A stretch of 5,709 nucleotides of DNA, from contig JAAXQB010000019.1 of NCBI GenBank assembly GCA_012329085.1, positions 1-5,709 of the forward strand, read 5' to 3'. Position 1 is the first letter of the stretch; each line of letters opens with the position of its first letter. Below the pieces are notes generated by a model, which worked only from the letters and a program-made list of their open reading frames with translations, was not told the origin of the DNA and made no database searches. The DNA is from Methanosarcinales archaeon (GTDB lineage: Archaea > Halobacteriota > Methanosarcinia > Methanosarcinales > Methanosarcinaceae). Both the position numbers and the translations under genes were made by a program. Positions 1 to 4,601 of this stretch are shown here, in pieces.

Positions 1-131
1 CTATCTGCATGATCTTCTTGTAAATGTGCACTTATCATTGCAAGCCCAGATGCTGCAATTAATGTTATCATAATCAACATTAGCGTAGCAATAATGGGCG
101 AAACTCCGTTTTCATTATTATAAAATGACAT
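1..131 (-). CDS. Type IV pilin N-terminal domain protein (archaeal Pilin_N type), 5' part only
   Basis: The minus-strand reading frame starts with ATG at 131 and stays open to the left edge (43 codons plus 2 nt), so only the N-terminus is present. Seen: a short polar leader (MSFYNNENG), then VSPIIATLMLIMITLIAA and more hydrophobic residues to about residue 35, then a polar stretch (HLQEDHAD). Known: this is the class III signal peptide of archaeal type IV pilins and related surface proteins (Pilin_N, formerly DUF1628). A PibD-like prepilin peptidase would cut before the hydrophobic segment, probably after Gly9, and that segment then packs into the pilus core. Inferred: it is an adhesion pilin, a minor pilin or another exported protein using this signal; the missing C-terminal part would decide. 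A TATA-like box 24-31 nt upstream with no Shine-Dalgarno supports this start and suggests a leaderless mRNA. The gene is divergent from the protease. Confidence 0.85.
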   Translation of the reverse strand, partial: MSFYNNENGVSPIIATLMLIMITLIAASGLAMISAHLQEDHAD

Positions 132-443
132 GTGCTAAAATATAATCATTACCACATATAAATGTTGTGCTGAAAAAATTGTAAATGAATTTTGAAATAT
201 ATTGAGAAAATACATATTTATTCAATTTTAATGGATTATATCACTGTTTTAATATTTTTATTTTTTTTACTGAAATGAAAAATATTTGAAATGGCATTTT
301 TTTTAAAAATAGAATTATGAACAAGAAAGCACCTTTCGAATGATTTCTTATTTTTAAATGTATAAATTTTCAACCCATATTACCACATATGCCCTATCAA
401 TAATTTTTTAAATTGTAATAATTTTTCAATCCATTTTTTACTG
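132..443. other. AT-rich intergenic region without a recognised gene
   Basis: Apart from the pilin promoter I see no coding region in either strand here. The sequence is extremely AT-rich, with long T runs (for example 261-268 and 297-304). One AT-only inverted repeat has arms AATATTTTT at 251-259 and AAAAATATT at 278-286 with an 18-nt loop; in this base composition it may be chance. The 12-mer ATTACCACATAT occurs at 148-159, inside the pilin promoter, and again at 379-390, so a regulator site is possible but unproven. Confidence 0.6.
155..162 (-). promoter_or_regulatory. Putative archaeal TATA box of the pilin gene
   Basis: On the minus strand this reads TTTATATG, centred about 27 nt before the ATG at 131. 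Archaeal transcription usually starts about 22-27 nt downstream of the box centre, which would place the start at or next to the ATG, giving a leaderless mRNA. No GGTG-type ribosome binding site is seen between box and start. A 12-bp sequence overlapping the promoter-proximal side of the box (148-159) recurs at 379-390. Confidence 0.5.
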
Positions 444-566
444 TATATAACTTGAAAGTTATATAATTAGAGAAATTTCTAATAGCTCATTCTCGAAGAG
501 AATGAGCGTTGGAGAAAATCTTTGATTTTCGACAGCTCATTTGGAACAAATGAGCGTTATCTCGTA
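444..566 (+). repeat. Mosaic stem-loop cluster 1 (left-end hairpin, large hairpin, small hairpin, variant large hairpin, right end)
   Basis: Five structural modules follow one another. (1) Left-end hairpin: TATATAACT at 444-452, loop TGAA, AGTTATATA at 457-465. (2) A weak hairpin, TTAGA at 467-471 with TCTAA at 478-482. (3) Large hairpin A: arms GCTCATTCTC (485-494) and GAGAATGAGC (498-507) around a GAA loop. (4) Small hairpin B: GAAAATC (514-520), TTT loop, GATTTTC (524-530). (5) Variant large hairpin C: GCTCATTTG (535-543), GAA loop, CAAATGAGC (547-555). The cluster closes with GCGTTATCTCGTA (554-566). Large hairpins are 50 nt apart, start to start. The cluster lies between divergent genes, about 340 nt upstream of the protease start, so it is probably not in the protease mRNA. 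It resembles a REP/BIME-type mosaic; there is no unique spacer, so it is not a CRISPR. Confidence 0.85.
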
Positions 567-758
567 ATCTTATTTAAATTTTTAAAATGTAAATATTTTT
601 ACAAAGTATTTACCCTAAAAAATTTAATTTTTCATTTTTGAAACTATAATAAAATAATTTTTTTTAATCCAATTAAAAATAATGTCATATACTTTAGTTT
701 AATTTAACTAAATAGATATTGTATAAATAATGGGAATTACTATTAATTTTAACAATCA

Positions 759-788
759 ATATATAGTATTAAAACATATATAGTATTA
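759..788 (+). repeat. 13-bp direct repeat, two copies spaced 17 nt apart
   Basis: ATATATAGTATTA occurs at 759-771 and again at 776-788, about 115-145 nt upstream of the protease start. It could be a tandem operator or an AT-rich slippage product. The high A/T content makes a chance origin plausible, so I make no functional claim. Confidence 0.45.
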
Positions 789-870
789 GAGAATAAATAT
801 ATATTAAATTAATAGGGAATTTTACAAATATTAAATTTTAACATCGATTTATTCATTAAAAAATATCATT

Positions 871-880
871 CATAAATTAT
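871..880 (+). promoter_or_regulatory. Putative archaeal TATA box of the protease gene
   Basis: CATAAATTAT lies about 28 nt (centre to ATG) upstream of the protease start at 904 and is preceded by an A-rich stretch (858-863) that could serve as a BRE. Transcription would begin at or within a few bases of the ATG. The only Shine-Dalgarno-like bases (AAGTGA, 892-897) are weak, consistent with a leaderless or nearly leaderless mRNA. Confidence 0.45.
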
Positions 881-903
881 AGAATAAAATCAAGTGAATT
901 ATT

Positions 904-2904
904 ATGAGAGTGTCAAAATTAAAAATATCAATTTTGCTTTTGTGTTTTGTTTATATAACAATTGCATCAGCGATGTTAGCACACAGTTTTGAAGAAAATG
1001 CAATTTTTGTAGATGAATTCGCATATGAATTCGCATATGAACCAAATTCAAACATTGATGACAGACTTATGGAAATTATGAATCATGGATTGGATTTAGA
1101 TGTTCCAATCATAATAGAATTTGAAAAAAGCCATGAAAATAATATTGAATATAATTCTATAATATCACTGTTAAATCAAAATCAAGTGTATGATATTGAA
1201 CGATATTCCAATAATTCCATATCTTTAATTGTACCCATAGAATTAATCTATGATATTTCAAACCACATAGGCGTAAATAAAATTTGGTTAAATGAAAATA
1301 TTGATGTTGATAATAATATTAATAATAATACAATACAAGATAATGTAATACCTTCATCCATACCACTTAAAAATTATGGGACTACACTTATAAAAGCTCC
1401 AAAAATGTGGAATGCAGGATATACAGGAGAAGGCGTAGTAATTGCAATATTAGATACAGGTATTGATAGCACCCACCCAGATTTAGATGATGGGAAAGTC
1501 ATATTAGAAAAAGATTTTACAAATGATAATGATGTGGATGATGTTCATGGTCATGGAACTCATATAGCAGGAATTATTGCAGGAGATAAAAATATAGAAA
1601 TGGGCATGTCAGGTATTGCACCAAATGCATCATTACTCAATATTAAAGTAATTAACAATACCGGATTTGGACAAATTTCATGGGTTGTGGATGGGATAAA
1701 TTATGCAATGGAAAATGATGCAGATATAATAAGCATAAGCTTTGTTAATTGGCAAGATGATGGAACTGGAAATGATCGTTTAAGTAAAGCTGTAGCAAAT
1801 GCTGTGGCAAATGGACATATTGTAGTAGCATCAGCAGGCAATTTAGGACCTGGGATATTTACAATTGCACGACCTGCCATCGTAGAGGGGGTTATATCAG
1901 TAGCTGCATCTAATTCTAATAATAATATTGCAAAATTTAGTAGTAGAGGACCAACCGGATATGGCAGAATTGGAATTGATTTGGTAGCACCAGGAGTTAG
2001 AATAATTTCAGCAAATTATAATTGGGAAGCAGGAAACTTACATGCATATAATAGTGGAACTTCAATGGCAACACCGCATGTTGTTGGAGCAATTGCATTA
2101 CTTTTGCAATCAGATCCATCTTTAACACACCGCGAAATTAAATCTGCACTTAAAACATCAGCCAACAATCTCTTTGTTTGTATATTAGAACAGGGTGCAG
2201 GAAAAATTAATGTGAAAGGTGCTTATGATATGCTTTCCGATGGGATTTCAATAAGTGATAATGAATGGTTTATTGGAAAAGTAGATGCAGGTGTGTTTAC
2301 AAAGTCATTTATTATAACAAATAACAATATGGAAGAGGATGCAATTTTAAGTATAAATGATAATTTTATGACAACCGTGCAAGGAGATAAAATGGGTGAT
2401 TGGATTTCTATTGATGCACAAAATATAATTGTGCCTGCTGGTAAATTCAAAACAATCACTGCAACAATGAATGTACCAAATACGGCAAAAGGGGTGTATA
2501 TTAGCAATTTTGAACTTAAAGGAACCGTAGGCACGCAATTAATTGATGCAATAATTCCACTATCTGTTAATGTGGTGCAAGGGGTGTATGCCGATTCTAT
2601 TTCACACATAACTGGGACTGTTGATGTAGGATCTAATGGAGTTGAATATGAGGGTGATTGGATTTATTACATATTAGATATTAGAGAAGAAATTCAACAG
2701 TTACATTTAAACTTAAATTGGGCTGGTGATAGTGATTTAAACATGATATTATTTGATCCAAATAACAGAGATATTAAAGCCAAAGAAATTTCTGGATTTG
2801 AAGATATAGTTATTAAAAATCCAATATTGGGCAAATGGGTAATTGCCATAAATGCATGGAGTCTTACAGCTGAAGAATCATACAATTTAAAAATTGTTGC
2901 ATAA
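904..2904 (+). CDS. Secreted subtilisin-like serine protease (S8 family) with C-terminal beta-domain extension
   Basis: 666 residues. Seen in order: a signal peptide (KLK, then hydrophobic residues 8-22, likely cleavage after ASA at 21-23); a region at about 65-135 resembling an I9-type propeptide in its VPIIIEFEK strand and final IWLNENI; an Asn-rich linker (about 136-150); the S8 catalytic domain (about 158-445) with Asp184 (ILDTGID), His217 (HGHGTH), oxyanion Asn313 (ASAGN) and Ser387 (GTSMATPH). All key residues are present, so activity is expected after prodomain removal. Residues about 450-558 look like an Ig/Fn3-like beta domain, and about 568-666 resemble a pre-peptidase C-terminal (PPC) domain (GDWIYYILDI, DLNMILFDPN, GKWVIAINAW). 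Family knowledge: such enzymes degrade extracellular protein or mature surface proteins. There is no lipobox, C-terminal membrane helix or sorting motif, so it is probably released. The gene stands alone; both flanks carry the same stem-loop repeats. The start fits the signal peptide and the TATA box. Substrate unknown. Confidence 0.95.
   Translation: MRVSKLKISILLLCFVYITIASAMLAHSFEENAIFVDEFAYEFAYEPNSNIDDRLMEIMNHGLDLDVPIIIEFEKSHENNIEYNSIISLLNQNQVYDIERYSNNSISLIVPIELIYDISNHIGVNKIWLNENIDVDNNINNNTIQDNVIPSSIPLKNYGTTLIKAPKMWNAGYTGEGVVIAILDTGIDSTHPDLDDGKVILEKDFTNDNDVDDVHGHGTHIAGIIAGDKNIEMGMSGIAPNASLLNIKVINNTGFGQISWVVDGINYAMENDADIISISFVNWQDDGTGNDRLSKAVANAVANGHIVVASAGNLGPGIFTIARPAIVEGVISVAASNSNNNIAKFSSRGPTGYGRIGIDLVAPGVRIISANYNWEAGNLHAYNSGTSMATPHVVGAIALLLQSDPSLTHREIKSALKTSANNLFVCILEQGAGKINVKGAYDMLSDGISISDNEWFIGKVDAGVFTKSFIITNNNMEEDAILSINDNFMTTVQGDKMGDWISIDAQNIIVPAGKFKTITATMNVPNTAKGVYISNFELKGTVGTQLIDAIIPLSVNVVQGVYADSISHITGTVDVGSNGVEYEGDWIYYILDIREEIQQLHLNLNWAGDSDLNMILFDPNNRDIKAKEISGFEDIVIKNPILGKWVIAINAWSLTAEESYNLKIVA
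1015..1038 (+). repeat. In-frame 12-bp tandem duplication in the protease N-terminal region
   Basis: GAATTCGCATAT occurs twice back to back (1015-1026 and 1027-1038), giving the peptide repeat EFAY-EFAY between the signal peptide and the putative propeptide. The copies are identical at the DNA level, which suggests recent slippage. Being a multiple of three, it keeps the frame, and it lies in a part likely removed on maturation. Confidence 0.85.
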
Positions 2905-3082
2905 TTTAAGAATCTTTTCTACAAATGTGATATATGGTGTTATGTTAAAAACTGGTATCGCATCAGTTTAATTTATCAATTAAAATATATTCAATAATAC
3001 CACAATAATTTGGACTACAAATGACACAATGAGATTTTAAAAAATTGTGCGTGTTATTTTGTTCTAAATTATAAGAGGTTTA
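2905..3082. other. Region just after the protease gene, with one possible weak hairpin
   Basis: No gene is seen. A short inverted repeat, AAACTG (2949-2954) and CAGTTT (2964-2969) with a 9-nt loop, is followed by TAATTTAT. It might help form the 3' end of the protease mRNA, but the stem is short and lacks a clear T run, so this is weak. The rest is AT-rich and unremarkable up to the next stem-loop cluster. Confidence 0.35.
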
Positions 3083-3263
3083 ATTTTTGATAGCTCATTC
3101 TCGAAGAGAATGAGCGTTGGAGAAAATCTTTGATTTTTGATAGCTCATTCTCGAAGAGAATGAGCGTTGGAGAAAATCTTTGATTTTCGACAGCTCATTC
3201 GGAACGAATGAGCGTTTGCTCATTTAGAATGATATGCGTTTGAAAAAATATTTGATTTTTGAT
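3083..3263 (+). repeat. Mosaic stem-loop cluster 2 (two full units, one variant hairpin, one decayed unit)
   Basis: The same family as the cluster at 444-566. Large hairpin A is repeated exactly at 3093-3115 and 3143-3165, and variant hairpin C follows at 3193-3213 (arms GCTCATTCG and CGAATGAGC, GAA loop). Start-to-start spacing is 50 nt each time. Small hairpin B with a TTT loop sits between them (GAAAATC at 3122-3128 and 3172-3178). A decayed large hairpin (3218-3237) and decayed small hairpin (about 3238-3263, ending GATTTTTGATA) follow at shortened spacing. The left edge (3083-3092) matches the tail of a small-hairpin unit, so this cluster looks like an internal piece without the left-end hairpin. 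It could be in the 3' UTR of the protease mRNA if transcription reads through. Confidence 0.85.
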
Positions 3264-3338
3264 AAAACTTTAAAACTTTATTTCTTTAAGTATTCTAAAT
3301 AATAAATTTACCCATAATTTTTAAATATTTTATTCTAT

Positions 3339-3470
3339 TATATAACTTATAAAGTTATGTACTGAGAGAAATCTTCAATAGCTCATTCTCGAAGAGAATG
3401 AGCGTTGAAGAAAATCTTTGATTTTCGACAGCTCATTCTCGAAGAGAATGAGCGTTATCTCAAATCTTTG
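3339..3470 (+). repeat. Mosaic stem-loop cluster 3 (left-end hairpin, two large hairpins, right end)
   Basis: A left-end hairpin has TATATAACTT (3339-3348), loop ATA and AAGTTATGTA (3352-3361, one G-T pair); it corresponds to the hairpin at 444-465 with the loop changed. After a GAGAGAAATCTTC stretch come large hairpin A at 3381-3403, small hairpin B (GAAAATC at 3410-3416, TTT, GATTTTC at 3420-3426) and large hairpin A again at 3431-3453, with a 50-nt period. The array closes with GCGTTATCTC (3452-3461), as cluster 1 does, and then AAATCTTTG, which resembles a decayed small-hairpin module. The left-end hairpin starts 42 nt before the first large hairpin (41 nt in cluster 1), so the order of parts is conserved. 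Confidence 0.85.
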
Positions 3471-3624
3471 TCCCTTTATGCTTTGTGTAGTTAAAAATTA
3501 TAAAGAACTAACAAATGCAAGCATATCAATTGATAAAGCAATATCCTGCCCATATAATAATAAACTTTTTTTTCTTTTTATGCATTGCATTTATATATGG
3601 TGGAGGGATAAATTTATATAACAA
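3471..3624. other. Spacer between two stem-loop clusters of opposite orientation
   Basis: This 154-nt segment lies between cluster 3 and the diverged inverted cluster. An open frame runs from an ATG at 3478 to a stop at 3619-3621 (47 codons), but it has no ribosome binding site, no suitably placed promoter and no recognisable domain, and its upstream extension runs through the repeats. A GGTGGAGGGAT sequence (3599-3609) looks like a strong Shine-Dalgarno but no start codon follows at a usable distance. I call no gene here; it could be a decayed remnant. Confidence 0.4.
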
Positions 3625-3732
3625 ATAACGCGCATTCATTCTGAATGTGCTACGAGATAACGCCAATTATCTTTGATAATCGATTATTGAAAATCAAAAA
3701 CTTTACCTATTGTTCATTCATTTTGAATGCGC
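3625..3732 (-). repeat. Diverged stem-loop cluster 4, inverted relative to the others
   Basis: Two hairpins flank a middle part. Hairpin 1: GCGCATTCA (3630-3638), TTC loop, TGAATGTGC (3642-3650). Hairpin 2: GTTCATTCA (3712-3720), TTT loop, TGAATGCGC (3724-3732), with one internal mismatch. Read on the minus strand, hairpin 1 becomes GCACATTCA, GAA loop, TGAATGCGC followed by GTTAT, the same plan as the plus-strand large hairpins that are followed by CGTTAT. The sequence GCGTTATCTCGTA, right end of cluster 1, is present in inverted form at 3651-3663. The middle holds ATTATC (3666-3671), TTT, GATAAT (3675-3680), a stem-varied version of the small hairpin. Orientation follows from the GAA loop and the GTTAT end; the assignment to the same family is good but not certain. 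Confidence 0.65.
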
Positions 3733-3830
3733 ATTATATCGTTCAATCAATATATTCTTTTATATCTAAAAAAAATAAAAAAATAAATGTGTCTTTATTA
3801 ATGTTTTTTTAAAAATATTTTGAATAAATA

Positions 3831-3880
3831 TGCATTCAATAAAATTAAGGTTTTTCAATAATCCATTAAAAATGAATGCA
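3831..3880. repeat. Inverted repeat upstream of the thymidylate synthase gene
   Basis: TGCATTCA (3831-3838) is complementary to TGAATGCA (3873-3880), with a 34-nt AT-rich gap. The arms share the CATTCA/TGAATG core of the hairpins at 3630-3650 and 3712-3732. It lies 67 nt before the start codon, just upstream of the TATA box. It could be an operator bound by a dimeric regulator or a remnant of the repeat family. Confidence 0.45.
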
Positions 3881-3917
3881 CATAAAATCTATAAATTTAT
3901 TACACTTGAAAATATAA

Positions 3918-3927
3918 TTTATAAATA
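3918..3927 (+). promoter_or_regulatory. Putative archaeal TATA box of the thyA-aroA operon
   Basis: TTTATAAATA is centred about 25 nt before the ATG at 3947 and is preceded by the purine-rich GAAAAT (3908-3913), a possible BRE. Transcription would start at or very near the ATG, and no Shine-Dalgarno is visible before it, so the first gene is probably translated from a leaderless mRNA. A second TATA-like run (3938-3945) is too close to the ATG to serve it. Confidence 0.55.
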
Positions 3928-3946
3928 AAATAAATCTTATAAATAT

Positions 3947-4597
3947 ATGACTGAAAATACAAAAATCGGAAGAATTATTTATGCAAGTAGTATATCTGAT
4001 GCATGGTATCGCGGACTTAATATTATCTCAAATCATGGAAAAGAAATAACAGATGAAAGAGGGAGTGTAATAAAAGAATATTTAAATTTACTAATCGTGT
4101 TAAACAATCCATATATTGATAAAATTCCAAAGGAAAGTTCATGGAATGTGGAGCGGCTTGATGAATATTCAAGGCAACTTATCACAGGAGACAATCCACA
4201 AAACTTTGAATATACTTATGGGCAACGGCTTAGAAATTGGGATGAAAAGATTGATCAAATAGATTATGTAATTAAAAAGCTTAAACGGAGCAAAACTACG
4301 CGAAGAGCAACAGCAGTCACATGGATTCCGACAATTGATACAAAAGTAGATGAAGCACCATGTATGATAGTTAATGATTTTAAAATTAGAGATGAAAAGG
4401 TGCATCTAACTTCACTGTTTAGAAGTCATGATTTTGCAGGTGCATATCCTGCAAATATGTATGCTTTAACAAAATTACTTGGATTTGTTGCAGAAAATGT
4501 TGGATTGGAACCGGGAACAATTACAAATTTAAGTATTTCAGCACATATATATGATCATGATTTTGATAAAATAGAAGAGATTGTAAGGGGAATTTAA
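3947..4597 (+). CDS. thyA: Thymidylate synthase, short methanogen/archaeal type (ThyA)
   Basis: Makes dTMP from dUMP in the cytoplasm by reductive methylation; the archaeal type probably uses a methylene-tetrahydropterin donor. At 216 residues it matches the compact archaeal family rather than the roughly 264-residue bacterial enzyme. Seen: DERGSVIKEYLNL (36-48); YGQRLRNW (91-98), the counterpart of the bacterial YGxQWRxW; the Arg pair 119-120 (TTRRATA), equivalent to the dUMP-phosphate Args; nucleophile Cys139 in APCMI, which lacks the His that follows this Cys in bacterial enzymes; FRSHDFAGAYPANMYAL (158-174) with the conserved Arg159, Ser160, Asp162 and Asn170; and HIYDHD (200-205), matching the deoxyribose-binding HxY motif. 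All core residues are present, so the enzyme should be active. The start fits the N-terminal family pattern and the TATA box. It ends 4 nt before aroA, so the two genes are likely co-transcribed; I know of no direct pathway link. Confidence 0.95.
   Translation: MTENTKIGRIIYASSISDAWYRGLNIISNHGKEITDERGSVIKEYLNLLIVLNNPYIDKIPKESSWNVERLDEYSRQLITGDNPQNFEYTYGQRLRNWDEKIDQIDYVIKKLKRSKTTRRATAVTWIPTIDTKVDEAPCMIVNDFKIRDEKVHLTSLFRSHDFAGAYPANMYALTKLLGFVAENVGLEPGTITNLSISAHIYDHDFDKIEEIVRGI
4585..4591 (+). promoter_or_regulatory. Candidate ribosome binding site for aroA inside the end of thyA
   Basis: AAGGGGA lies 10 nt before the aroA ATG at 4602 and overlaps the last codons of thyA. It is the only purine-rich Shine-Dalgarno-like stretch in front of a start codon here, as expected for an internal operon gene that cannot be leaderless. 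It also supports 4602 as the start. Confidence 0.5.
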
Positions 4598-4601
4598 ATT
4601 T

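Larger units (their letters stand above)
567..903. other. AT-rich upstream region of the protease gene
   Basis: No gene is recognisable in either strand of this 337-nt stretch. It contains a 13-bp direct repeat (759-788) and the protease promoter close to its right end. The rest is low-complexity A/T sequence. Confidence 0.55.

Noticed and set aside
444..566. Ordinary intrinsic transcription terminators
   Set aside because: The hairpins are strong, but they are not followed by T runs, they occur in tandem, and cluster 1 lies upstream of divergent genes where no plus-strand gene visibly ends. A secondary role in 3'-end formation for clusters 2 and 3 stays possible.
2223..2609. Minus-strand open frames inside the protease gene
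   Set aside because: They lie antisense to a clearly coding, domain-matched protein, and their translations show no recognisable features.
2949..2969. A terminator directly after the protease
   Set aside because: The stem is only 6 bp with a 9-nt loop and no clear T tract; it is mentioned only as a weak possibility.
444..3470. A CRISPR array
   Set aside because: The repeats have a regular 50-nt period, but the material between large hairpins is itself repeated and palindromic rather than unique, and each cluster has only two or three units. No cas gene is present.
3599..3609. A strong Shine-Dalgarno-like GGTGGAGGGAT marking a small gene
   Set aside because: No ATG, GTG or TTG follows at 5-12 nt, so no start codon can be assigned.
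3418..3621. A 67-codon plus-strand open frame
   Set aside because: Its first part runs through the repeat hairpins and is explained by them. The remaining 47 codons from 3478 have no ribosome site, fitting promoter or recognisable domain. A decayed gene remnant cannot be excluded.
483..3663. A composite transposon carrying the protease
   Set aside because: No transposase, target-site duplication or full-length inverted ends are visible. The inverted 13-bp match at 554-566 and 3651-3663 is better explained by a second, inverted member of the repeat family.
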